A stretch of DNA of 64,000 nucleotides from Enterobacteriaceae endosymbiont of Plateumaris sericea (GTDB taxonomy: Bacteria; Pseudomonadota; Gammaproteobacteria; Enterobacterales; Enterobacteriaceae): positions 177,304 to 241,303 of the forward strand of contig NZ_CP046224.1 in assembly GCF_012562605.1 (NCBI RefSeq), given 5' to 3'. The translations under genes and the position numbers were made by a program. This document shows positions 42,843 through 51,354 of the stretch, piece by piece. Each line of letters opens with the position of its first letter. The stretch's first letter is position 1. The notes under the pieces were generated by a model. It saw only the letters and a list, made by a program, of their open reading frames with translations, made no database searches and was not told the DNA's origin.

Positions 42843-44515
42843 TCAATTCCCTCTATCATATTTTCATTACTATAACCAGGAGGAACTAATGGCCAAACAT
42901 TATCACATTCATTTATAGAAACATGTAATATATATGATTTTTTTTCATTAAACATATTTTGTAAACTTAAATCTATTTGATTAATATTATTTATACTTTC
43001 TCCAGATATTCCAAAAGCCCTAGCCAATAATAAAAAATTAGGATTATCCCATAATATTGTTTCACTATATCTCTTAGAGAAAAATAATTGTTGCCATTGT
43101 TTAACCATACCTAATCTTTTATTATCTAATAATATAATTTTTATAGGTAAGTTTTTCCTTTTAATTGTACTTAATTCTTGAATATTCATCATAAATGATC
43201 CATCTCCTGTAATACATATTACTGTATCATTTGGACGTCCTATTTGTGCTCCAATAGCTGCAGGTAAACCAAAACCCATAGTTCCTAAACCACTAGAAGT
43301 AATAAAATTTTTTGGAGAAGAAAAACTAACATGTTGTGCAGTCCACATTTGATGTTGTCCTACATCTGTAGTAATAATAGTATTATTATTTTTAAGATCT
43401 GATAATCTTTTTAAAAGAATCGGTGCATAAATTTTATTTTTATTCAAACTATTAATTTTATAATTCCAAGAATATTTTATTTTAATTTTTTTTATATAAT
43501 TTTGCCATAAAAAAATATTATTTGGTTTTATTAATAATGGAATTATATAATTTAAATTTCCTAATAAATTAAAATCTGTTTGACATATTTTATTAATTTC
43601 AGATGAATCTATATCTAAATGAATAATATATGCATTAGGAGCAAATTTTTTTGGATCACCTGTAACACGATCATCAAATCTTGCACCAATAGCTATTAGT
43701 AAATCACATTTTTGTACAGCATAATTTGCTGCTTTATTACCATGCATTCCTAACATGCCAAGATAATAAGGATATTTATTATTTACAGTACCTAAACCTT
43801 TTAATGTTACTACTATAGGTATTTGAGTTTTATTAATAAAATTTTTTAATGTAAGAGTAGCATTACCCATACCAACACCACCACCTATATATAATATAGG
43901 CATATTCGATTTTTTTAAAAAATTATTAATTTTATCTATATTTTTTTTTGAAATACTTATTTTTTTTTCTAAATTTTTTAAATGAAATTTAGTTTTTATT
44001 ATTTTAGAAATATTACTAGATAATTGTATATCTTTTGGTATATCTATTAAAACAGGTCCAGGTCTATTAGATAATGCTATTAAAAAAGCTTTATTAAAAA
44101 TATCATTTATTGATTCTATTGAATTTATTAAAAAACTATGTTTTGTACATGATAAAGACATACCTATAATATCAATTTCTTGAAAAGCATCTGTTCCAAT
44201 TAATGAAGAAGATACTTGTCCTGTTATAGCTATAATAGGTATAGAATCTACCATAGCATCTGCAATTCCCGTAATTAAATTAGTTGCTCCAGGACCTGAT
44301 GTAGCTAAACAAACTCCTATATTACCAGTAGATCTTGCATAACCTATAGCAGCAATAGCAGCTGCTTGTTCATGTCTACATAATATATGTTCAATTTCTC
44401 CTTTATATAATGCATCATAAAGTGGCATAATAGCTCCACCAGGATGTCCAAATACTATTTTTACTTTTTGTTTTTTTAATGCTTGAATTATACATTCTGC
44501 TCCATTCATACTCAT
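42839..44515 (-). CDS. ilvG: Acetolactate synthase II, large (catalytic) subunit
   Basis: IlvG is the ThDP and FAD enzyme that forms acetolactate and acetohydroxybutyrate. The 558 residues are full length (548 in enterobacteria; E. coli K-12 carries a frameshift that this gene lacks). The catalytic Glu is in CRHEQAAAIAAIGYAR, and the ThDP-binding GDGSFMMNIQEL is near residue 440. KRLGMVKQWQ and the C-terminal DNVWPLVPPG are present. Isozyme II is not inhibited by valine in E. coli, a useful property for overproduction by a symbiont (known plus inference). AAGAGG precedes the ATG at 44515. Confidence 0.97.
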   Translation of the reverse strand: MSMNGAECIIQALKKQKVKIVFGHPGGAIMPLYDALYKGEIEHILCRHEQAAAIAAIGYARSTGNIGVCLATSGPGATNLITGIADAMVDSIPIIAITGQVSSSLIGTDAFQEIDIIGMSLSCTKHSFLINSIESINDIFNKAFLIALSNRPGPVLIDIPKDIQLSSNISKIIKTKFHLKNLEKKISISKKNIDKINNFLKKSNMPILYIGGGVGMGNATLTLKNFINKTQIPIVVTLKGLGTVNNKYPYYLGMLGMHGNKAANYAVQKCDLLIAIGARFDDRVTGDPKKFAPNAYIIHLDIDSSEINKICQTDFNLLGNLNYIIPLLIKPNNIFLWQNYIKKIKIKYSWNYKINSLNKNKIYAPILLKRLSDLKNNNTIITTDVGQHQMWTAQHVSFSSPKNFITSSGLGTMGFGLPAAIGAQIGRPNDTVICITGDGSFMMNIQELSTIKRKNLPIKIILLDNKRLGMVKQWQQLFFSKRYSETILWDNPNFLLLARAFGISGESINNINQIDLSLQNMFNEKKSYILHVSINECDNVWPLVPPGYSNENMIEGIE

Positions 44516-44853
44516 TATTACCTCTTATATTTATAAAAAAATATATGTATAATTCAATATTAATTTTTAGTTAATATTTATACAAAACTCCCGAGATTAA
44601 ATATGTGGGGTTTAATTTTGATATTATTAAATTATTTTAATAATTATGAAATAAATTAATATTTATTATTTTTATATTATTTAGTAATAAAATTACATTT
44701 AAATAGAATTTAAATATAACTTTAAATTTTTAATAAATATTAAATAATAATTTTATTAAATATTATTTTTAATAAAAACTTTACTTTAAGTCAAATTAAA
44801 ATTTAATTTTTTTAATAAATAAATTATTAATTATTCATATATAATTAATAATT
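44516..44853. other. ilvG leader region, no leader peptide seen
   Basis: This is the stretch between tRNA-Trp and ilvG. In E. coli the ilv leader encodes a 32-residue peptide rich in Ile, Leu and Val codons and ends in an attenuator. Here I find no such frame on the minus strand; ATG at about 44698 is followed at once by TAA. Apart from the hairpin at 44585-44613 the region is AT-rich with nothing recognisable. Confidence 0.6.
44585..44613 (-). terminator. Attenuator-like hairpin upstream of ilvG
   Basis: Read on the minus strand, AAACCCC (44613-44607) and GGGAGTTT (44592-44585) form a stem with one bulge and a 14-base loop. It is followed by TGTATAAATATT, about 70 bases before the ilvG start. 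The E. coli ilv attenuator also has a C-rich arm, a G-rich arm and a T run. The run of four G/C pairs is exceptional in this intergenic DNA. Its role as a terminator or relic attenuator is inference. Confidence 0.5.
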
Positions 44854-44927
44854 CAGGGGTGGAGGGATTTGAACCCCCAACTATCGGTTTTGGAGACCGA
44901 TGCTCTACCAGTTTGAACTACACCCCT
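44854..44927 (-). tRNA. trpT: tRNA-Trp (CCA)
   Basis: Minus-strand cloverleaf: acceptor AGGGGTG/CACCCCT, anticodon stem ATCGGT/ACCGAT around CTCCAAA with anticodon CCA, and T arm TTGGGGG TTCAAAT CCCTCCA. Discriminator G as expected for tryptophan. It is very close to E. coli tRNA-Trp. The CCA end is not encoded (GAAT follows). It stands alone between ilvG and the divergent purH. Confidence 0.96.
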
Positions 44928-45044
44928 TAGAATTTATTAAATTAATATATTAATAGATTTAATATATGGAAGTAATTAATAATATATTATTAATTATGAT
45001 GATTCAATATAAAAAATATAAATAGTTATTTAAAATAATTTTAT

Positions 45045-45070
45045 TTGACAATTTATTTAATAAATATAAT
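45045..45070 (+). promoter_or_regulatory. Possible promoter of purH
   Basis: TTGACA at 45045-45050 and TATAAT at 45065-45070 are both perfect sigma-70 hexamers, but the 14-base spacer is short of the usual 16-18. It lies 48 bases before the purH ATG. No PurR operator is visible. Chance TATAAT matches are common in such AT-rich DNA. Confidence 0.35.
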
Positions 45071-45117
45071 CATAAATAATTATAATTATTCAAATATTAT
45101 TACAAAATAATAAAATT

Positions 45118-46704
45118 ATGACAAAAAAAAATAATAAATATGCATTAATTAGTGTTTCAAATAAATCTAATATTCTTTTTTTATCTCAAAAATTAATAGA
45201 ATATAATTATAATTTAATATCTACAAAAGGAACGTATCTTTTTTTAAAATCTCAAGGATTTAATAATATAATTGAAATATCAGAATATCTTAATTATTCT
45301 AAACTAATGGATGAAAAAGTAAAAACCTTACATCCTAAATTATATAGGGGAATATTAAGTGATAGAAGTATTAATGATATTATTTTTATGCATATAAATA
45401 ATATTAAACTTATTGATATAGTAGTAATTAATTTTTATCCTTTTAAACAAAGTTCTATACAAAAAAAAATAAACGACAATATTATTTCTAGTAATATTGA
45501 TATTGGAGGACCATGTATTGTTCGAGCAGCAGCTAAAAATTATAAACATGTTACAGTAGTAATTGATAATAAAGATTATTTATTAATTATTAATGAATTA
45601 AAAAAAAATAATAGTATACTACTAGATACTAGAATTAAATTAGCACAAAAAGCTTTTAATTATGTTTCATTATATGATAAAAAAATATCAGAATATTTTA
45701 ATATAAAAGAGCAAGAGATAAAATCTTTTAAAAATAATGAAAAAAATTTTATTTTTCCTAATAAAATAACATTAAATTTATTTAAAAAAGAAGATTTAAG
45801 ATATGGTGAAAATCATCATCAAAAAAGTGCTTTATATTATACAAATGATAATAAATATGTAAAAAATAATAATTTTAAACAAATACAAGGTAAAAAACTT
45901 TCATATAATAATATTATTGATGCTAATGTTGCTTTAGAATGTGTTCAAGAATTTTCAAATCCATCTTGTGTTATTATTAAACATGCTAATCCATGTGGGG
46001 TTTCAAGTAGTCATACACTTAAAGAAGCATATATTAATGCATATAATACTGATCCAATTTCATATTTTGGTAGTGTAATAGCTTTTAATAAACAATTAAA
46101 TTTAGAAACTGTAAATGTTATTTTAAAAAATAATTTTATTGAATTAATCATAATTCCATCAATTACTAATGAAGCTAAAATTTTAATTTCTAAAAAAAAT
46201 AATATACGTATATTACTATATAATTTTAATAGTAAAATATTATTTGAAATGAAATGTGTTAGTAATGGTATACTTATACAAAATACTAATTTAAATTATA
46301 TTAATAAAAATAATATTAATATTGTTAGTAAAAGAATACCTAAAAACAATGAAATAGAAGATATTATTTTTGGATGGAAAATAGTAAAATTTGTTAAATC
46401 GAATGCTATTATTTATTGTAAAAATAATATGACTTTAGGTATAGGAGCAGGACAAATGAGTAGAATTGATTCTGTAAAATTAGCTATTACTAAAGCTAAA
46501 GAGAGAAAATTTAATTTACAAGGATCATCAATGATTTCTGATGCATTTTTTCCTTTTAGAGATAGTATTGATTTTATTTCAAATTTAGGTATAAAATGTA
46601 TTATTCAACCAGGAGGATCTTTAAGAGATCAAGAAATTATTGATGCTGTTAATCAACATAATTTATCTATGGTATTTACTAATATACGTTCTTTTCGTCA
46701 TTAA
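45118..46704 (+). CDS. purH: Bifunctional AICAR transformylase / IMP cyclohydrolase
   Basis: PurH carries out the last two steps to IMP. The N-terminal MGS-like cyclohydrolase domain (about 1-195) starts YALISVSNKSNILFL and has VKTLHPKLYRGIL. The C-terminal transformylase has the family motifs IIKHANPCGVSSS and TNIRSFRH at the end. The 528 residues match E. coli (529). purD, which follows purH in E. coli, is absent. The ribosome site is weak. An AT-only stem (46712-46732) follows the stop. It connects with purA. Confidence 0.96.
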   Translation: MTKKNNKYALISVSNKSNILFLSQKLIEYNYNLISTKGTYLFLKSQGFNNIIEISEYLNYSKLMDEKVKTLHPKLYRGILSDRSINDIIFMHINNIKLIDIVVINFYPFKQSSIQKKINDNIISSNIDIGGPCIVRAAAKNYKHVTVVIDNKDYLLIINELKKNNSILLDTRIKLAQKAFNYVSLYDKKISEYFNIKEQEIKSFKNNEKNFIFPNKITLNLFKKEDLRYGENHHQKSALYYTNDNKYVKNNNFKQIQGKKLSYNNIIDANVALECVQEFSNPSCVIIKHANPCGVSSSHTLKEAYINAYNTDPISYFGSVIAFNKQLNLETVNVILKNNFIELIIIPSITNEAKILISKKNNIRILLYNFNSKILFEMKCVSNGILIQNTNLNYINKNNINIVSKRIPKNNEIEDIIFGWKIVKFVKSNAIIYCKNNMTLGIGAGQMSRIDSVKLAITKAKERKFNLQGSSMISDAFFPFRDSIDFISNLGIKCIIQPGGSLRDQEIIDAVNQHNLSMVFTNIRSFRH

Positions 46705-46833
46705 ATATTAGTTTTATTATGGTTTAATAAAATTATTTAATTAATTTAAAATTTTAATTTGTAAATTAAATAATTTAAATTATAATATAAATAGATTTTA
46801 ATGATTTTTAAAATAATATTTAAGGTTTAAAAC

Positions 46834-47589
46834 ATGACTGATTGGGTTATAGGAAAAATAAAAAAAATAAATTATTGGACGAAAAATTTATTTTCTATTA
46901 TTTTAAATGCAAAAGTAAATCATTTTATTCCAGGTCAATTTACAAAATTATCTTTAATTATAGATGGAAAACGAATACATAGAGCATATTCTTATATAAA
47001 TTCTCCTGAAAATATTAATCATGAATTTTATATAAAAAATATAGAAACAAAAGGTCATTTAACACCTTATTTATATAAGTTAAATAATAATGATGAAATT
47101 ATGATTTCTAAAAATGCTTCAGGAATTTTTACTATTAATAATATTAATTCTTGTAAAAATTTATGGATGATATCTACTGGAACAGGTATTGGACCATATT
47201 TATCAATATTACAAAATGGAAGTTATTTAGAAAAATTTAAAAATATTATTTTAATACATGCTGTAAAATATATAACAGATCTTAGTTATATTAATTTAAT
47301 AGATAAGCTTAAAATTAAATTTCAAAATAAATTAATTATTCAAATTATTACTAGTAGAGAAAAAAAACAAAATCATTTATTATTAAAAGGACATATTCCT
47401 GAATTGATTAAAAATGGTGTTTTAGAAAAAAAGATAGGTATTATTATTAATAAAAATAATAGTCATATAATGTTATGTGGTAATCCTCAAATGGTTTATG
47501 ATACACAAAAATTATTAGAGGAAAATTATGGTTTGTCTAAAAATTTAAAAAATAAGAAAGGAAATATTACTGTTGAAAAATATTGGTAA
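46834..47589 (+). CDS. fpr: Ferredoxin/flavodoxin--NADP+ reductase
   Basis: Fpr is a FAD enzyme that moves electrons between NADPH and flavodoxin or ferredoxin, serving Fe-S assembly and some synthases. The 251 residues (E. coli 248) show the FAD-site RAYSYINSPE, the NADP-site block STGTGIGPYLSIL, and the C-terminal GNPQMVYDTQKLLEENYGL ending in VEKYW. AAGG lies 8 bases before the ATG. fpr and tpiA are near each other in E. coli too, with several genes between that are lost here. Confidence 0.94.
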   Translation: MTDWVIGKIKKINYWTKNLFSIILNAKVNHFIPGQFTKLSLIIDGKRIHRAYSYINSPENINHEFYIKNIETKGHLTPYLYKLNNNDEIMISKNASGIFTINNINSCKNLWMISTGTGIGPYLSILQNGSYLEKFKNIILIHAVKYITDLSYINLIDKLKIKFQNKLIIQIITSREKKQNHLLLKGHIPELIKNGVLEKKIGIIINKNNSHIMLCGNPQMVYDTQKLLEENYGLSKNLKNKKGNITVEKYW

Positions 47590-47601
47590 TATTCATATTA
47601 A

Positions 47602-48405
47602 ATGAAGAAAAAAAAAATAATAAATATTAAACCATTTTTCATTATTGGTAATTGGAAACTTAATGGTAATACTATATTTGTAAAAAATTATATAAATAAA
47701 ATAAAAAATTTTTTAAATAAAAAAAAATTAAATTATTGTAAAATATCTATTGCACCTTCTTATACTTATTTATATTTATCTAATATTTATTTAAATAATA
47801 CTAAAATTGCCCTAACAGCACAAAATGTAGATATTAATCTTTCTGGATCTTTTACAGGTGAAATATCAATAAATATGTTAAAAGATATAGGAGTAAAATA
47901 TGTTATTATTGGTCATTCAGAAAGAAGAATTTTTCATAAAGAAACTAACGAATATATATCTAAAAAATTTCATATAATTAAATCTAATGATTTAATACCA
48001 ATTTTATGTATAGGAGAAACTAAATTAGAAAAAGATATGAATCAAACAAAAGATATTTGTGCAAAACAGATAGATGTCATACTAAATGATCAAGGAGTTC
48101 AAGCTTTTAATAATACAATTATAGCTTACGAACCTATTTGGGCTATTGGTTCAGGTAAATCAGCTAATCCAATAGAAGTTCAAAATATTCATAAATTTAT
48201 TAGAGACTATATTGCTCAAAAAGATTTAAATATATCTAAAAATATTATTATACAATATGGAGGATCAATTAATGAAAATAATATAGATATGTTTATTAAA
48301 CAAAAAGATATAAATGGTTTTTTAATAGGAAAAGCTTCTTTAACAGCAGAAAATTTTATATCTATCGTTAAAAAAGCTGAAAAAATTATAAGTTCTATTC
48401 ATTAG
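47602..48405 (+). CDS. tpiA: Triosephosphate isomerase
   Basis: TpiA interconverts dihydroxyacetone phosphate and glyceraldehyde 3-phosphate. The 267 residues have Lys19 in GNWKLNG, the catalytic His in IIGHSERR, and the catalytic Glu in IAYEPIWAIGSGKSA. The phosphate loop IQYGGSI is near the C-terminus. A ten-residue Lys/Ile-rich N-terminal extension precedes the usual start of the barrel. fpr lies 12 bases upstream. The 3' end overlaps convergent lysS by 11 bases. Confidence 0.97.
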   Translation: MKKKKIINIKPFFIIGNWKLNGNTIFVKNYINKIKNFLNKKKLNYCKISIAPSYTYLYLSNIYLNNTKIALTAQNVDINLSGSFTGEISINMLKDIGVKYVIIGHSERRIFHKETNEYISKKFHIIKSNDLIPILCIGETKLEKDMNQTKDICAKQIDVILNDQGVQAFNNTIIAYEPIWAIGSGKSANPIEVQNIHKFIRDYIAQKDLNISKNIIIQYGGSINENNIDMFIKQKDINGFLIGKASLTAENFISIVKKAEKIISSIH

Positions 48406-49921
48406 GTCTTAAAGTAGGAAATAAAATTACATCTCTAATAGATTGAGAATTTGTAAATAACATTACTAATCTATCTATTCCAATACCTAATCCTGCAGTT
48501 GGTGGTAATCCATGTTCTAATGCTTCTATATAATCTTTATCATAAAAATGATGTTGTGTGTTATTATTGTCTTCATTTTTAAGAATCATTTGTTGTTTAA
48601 ATCTTATTTTTTGATCTTCAGGATCATTTAATTCAGAAAAACCATTAGCTATTTCCATACCACATACAAAAAATTCAAATCTATCAGTTATAGAAATATC
48701 TAATTCATTTCTACGTGCTAATGGTGATATTTCAGTAGGATATTCTGTAATAAATGTAGGTGTAATTAATTTATTTATTATTTTTTCTTCGAATATAGAA
48801 GAAATTATTTTACCTATACTCCAATTATAATTAATTTTAACTTTTAACATATTACTTATATCTATTAATTTATTAAAGTTATTAAGATCTCTATAATTAA
48901 TATTAGGATAATAGTAAATTATAGATTCTTTCATAGTTAATTTATTAAATGGTTTACTAAGATTAAATTCATTATTATTAAAAAATAATTGATTAGACTT
49001 TAATATTTTTTGACCTATATACAATAACATTTTTTCAAAAAATATTATTAAATCATTATAATTAGCATATGCTATATATAATTCCATCATTGTAAATTCA
49101 GGATTATGTTGTGTAGAAATACCTTCATTACGAAAATTTCTATTAATTTCAAAAATTTTATTAAATCCTCCAATAATTAATCTTTTTAAATATAATTCTG
49201 GAGCTATACGTAGATACATATTACGATTAAAAGTATTATGATGAGTTATAAATGGTCTAGCTGTTGCCCCTCCAGGAATAATTTGCATCATTGGTGTTTC
49301 TACTTCAATAAAATTCATTTTATTCATAAAATTACGTATAGTAAATATTATTTTTGATCTTTGTTCAAAAATTTTTTTTGATTTATCATTTACAATAAGA
49401 TCTAAATATCTCTTTCTATATTTAATTTCTTGATTTTTTAAACCATGAAATTTATTAGGTAATGGTCGAATAGATTTTGTTAATAAATAACATTTATTAG
49501 AATATATTGATAAAATTCCAGTTTTAGTTTTAAAAACATTACCAATAATACCTATTATATCTCCAAGATCATATTGATGTATAATTTTTTTATATTCTTT
49601 TAAAGATAAACTATCAGCAGATAAATATATTTGGATATATCCTTTTTCATCTTTTATTTTAATAAAAGATGCTTTACCCATAATACGAAAATTAATAATA
49701 CGCCCAGCAATATGACATACTAAATTTTTATCTAAAATAGAATTAATATTATTAAATTTTTTATATAAAACATCAGATGTAATATTAATTTTAAAATTAT
49801 TAGGAAATGCATTATTATTTTTTCTTAATTCTGTTAATTTTTTTATACGTGATGTTCTTTCATTATTAATTACTTTAATAAAATTATTATTTTTAATATG
49901 TTTGTTTTTGTTTTCAGACAT
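48395..49921 (-). CDS. lysS: Lysyl-tRNA synthetase, class II
   Basis: LysS charges tRNA-Lys. The 508 residues (E. coli 505) contain the OB-fold anticodon domain (about 60-150, AGRIINFRIMGKASF). Motif 1 is FIEVETPMM, motif 2 FEINRNFRNEGISTQHNPEFT, and motif 3 GLGIGIDRLVMLF. It follows prfB by 20 bases, as in E. coli. Demand for it should be high, since the proteome is rich in lysine from AT bias (inference). Confidence 0.97.
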   Translation of the reverse strand: MSENKNKHIKNNNFIKVINNERTSRIKKLTELRKNNNAFPNNFKINITSDVLYKKFNNINSILDKNLVCHIAGRIINFRIMGKASFIKIKDEKGYIQIYLSADSLSLKEYKKIIHQYDLGDIIGIIGNVFKTKTGILSIYSNKCYLLTKSIRPLPNKFHGLKNQEIKYRKRYLDLIVNDKSKKIFEQRSKIIFTIRNFMNKMNFIEVETPMMQIIPGGATARPFITHHNTFNRNMYLRIAPELYLKRLIIGGFNKIFEINRNFRNEGISTQHNPEFTMMELYIAYANYNDLIIFFEKMLLYIGQKILKSNQLFFNNNEFNLSKPFNKLTMKESIIYYYPNINYRDLNNFNKLIDISNMLKVKINYNWSIGKIISSIFEEKIINKLITPTFITEYPTEISPLARRNELDISITDRFEFFVCGMEIANGFSELNDPEDQKIRFKQQMILKNEDNNNTQHHFYDKDYIEALEHGLPPTAGLGIGIDRLVMLFTNSQSIRDVILFPTLRPNE

Positions 49922-49941
49922 AATAAATATTTTCCTATGTG

Positions 49942-51043
49942 TTATAATCCTATTTTTAAACTAGCTTTAATAAATATATCTATATTACCGTCTAAAACAG
50001 ATTGAACATTATTAGTTTCTACTCCTGTACGTATATCTTTAATTCTAGAATTATCTAATATATAAGATCTTATTTGGTAACCCCAACTTATATCTAATTT
50101 ACTATTTTCTATTTTTTGTTTTTCTATATTTTTCTTTTTAAAATCTAATTCATATAATTTTTTTTCTAATTGTTTCATAGCTTGATTTTTATTTTTATGT
50201 TGAGATCTATTATTTTGACATTGAGTTACTATTCCTGTAGGTATATGAGTAATTCTTACAGCTGATTCTGTACGGTTAACATGTTGTCCTCCTGCACCAG
50301 AAGATCTATACACATCAATTCGTAAATCATCTGCTTTTATTATTATATTAGAATTATAATTATTTATTTCAGGATATATAAATGTTGAACTAAATGAAGT
50401 ATGACGTCTTCCATATGTATTAAAAGGACTCTTTCTTACTAAACGATGTATACCACTTTCTGTTCGTAACCAACCAAAAGCATAATTTCCTATTATTTTT
50501 ATCGTTGCTGATTTTATACCTACTTTTTCTCCTGGAGATTTTTCTATTATATATATTTTAAATTTTTTATTTTCAGCCCATTTTAAATACATTCTCATAA
50601 TCATTTGTGCCCAATCTTGAGATTCAATACCTCCTGATCCTGCTTTTATATCAATAAAACAATTCTTATTATCATTTTTTTTAATAAAAATTTTTTGAAA
50701 TTCTAATTCATCTAATTTATTTTTTAAAATATATAATGTTTGAACAGATTCTTGTAATATATCATTATCATTAGAATCAATAGCTAACTTAATTAATTCA
50801 TCAATATCTACTATTTCTTGATTAATCATATTTAAAGTAAATAAAATATTTTCTATATAAAATTTTTCTTTACTTAATTTTTGTCCATAACTAATATCAT
50901 TCCAAATATCTAAATTTTTAAATTGATTATTAATTTTTAATAATTTTTTTTTTAATTCTGAATAATCAAAGAAACCTCCTAATAAAATTATTTTTTTCTT
51001 TAATTTTATATAAACTATTTTTTATTAAATTAATTTCAAACAT
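49942..51043 (-). CDS. prfB: Peptide chain release factor 2, +1 programmed frameshift
   Basis: RF2 releases peptides at UAA and UGA. The gene is in two frames. A first segment from ATG at 51043 reads MFEINLIKNSLYKIKEKNNF and on to 25 codons, then UGA (50968-50966). After a +1 shift at CTT the second frame runs from 50967 to 49942, giving 366 residues in all (E. coli 365, also 25 codons before UGA). The second frame has the anticodon-like SPF in VRKSPFNTYGRRHTSF and the catalytic GGQ in GAGGQHVNRTESAV. A caller that ignores the shift would wrongly start at an internal ATG (50829). lysS follows. Confidence 0.96.
50965..50980 (-). promoter_or_regulatory. prfB frameshift signal
   Basis: Minus strand AGGAGG TTT CTT TGA T: an internal Shine-Dalgarno three bases before the slippery CTT, followed by the in-frame UGA. 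E. coli has AGGGGG TAT CTT TGA C. Spacing is identical. The base after UGA is T, not C. Confidence 0.9.
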
Positions 51044-51210
51044 AATAAATAATTTTCCTTAAAATAAATTAAAATAAAAATTTTATAATTTAATATAAAA
51101 TTAATCCTTAAAATTAATTTTTAATAAAAATTTTAATTTTAAATTTAAAAATAAATTATATCAAAGAAAATAAATGATAAGGAAAAAAATTTTAATTAAC
51201 ATAAATTATA

Positions 51211-51283
51211 TGGCCCTTGTTGGATTTGAACCAACGACCTAACGATTATGAGTCGCTTGCTCTAACCACTGAGCTAAAGGGCC
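51211..51283 (-). tRNA. ileX: tRNA-Ile2 (CAU, lysidine type)
   Basis: Minus-strand cloverleaf with acceptor GGCCCTT/AAGGGCC and anticodon loop CTCATAA. The CAU anticodon alone would suggest methionine. However, the D arm GCTCAGTGGTTAGAGC, the anticodon stem GCGA, the GGTCGTTGG junction and the T arm GTTGG TTCAAAT CCAAC follow E. coli ileX almost base for base and not metT. C34 should be turned to lysidine by TilS so that it reads AUA, a codon heavily used in this genome. CCA is not encoded. Confidence 0.88.
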
Positions 51284-51311
51284 AAATATTAATTATATTA
51301 GTAAATAATTA

Positions 51312-51329
51312 ATATTATTGCAATAATAT
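51312..51329 (-). terminator. Small palindrome after degP
   Basis: ATATTATTG meets its exact complement CAATAATAT with no loop, 25 bases after the degP stop. A second AT-only inverted repeat (ATTTAAATAA/TTATTTAAAT) overlaps it towards degP. Low-complexity sequence makes chance palindromes common, so this is only a possible terminator between degP and tRNA-Ile. Confidence 0.3.
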
Positions 51330-51354
51330 ATTTAAATAAATTATTTAAATAACA

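Noticed and set aside
45355-45549. Minus-strand frame inside purH
   Set aside because: Antisense shadow of the PurH cyclohydrolase domain.
51211-51283. Calling the CAU tRNA methionine
   Set aside because: The body matches ileX, not metT or initiator tRNA.
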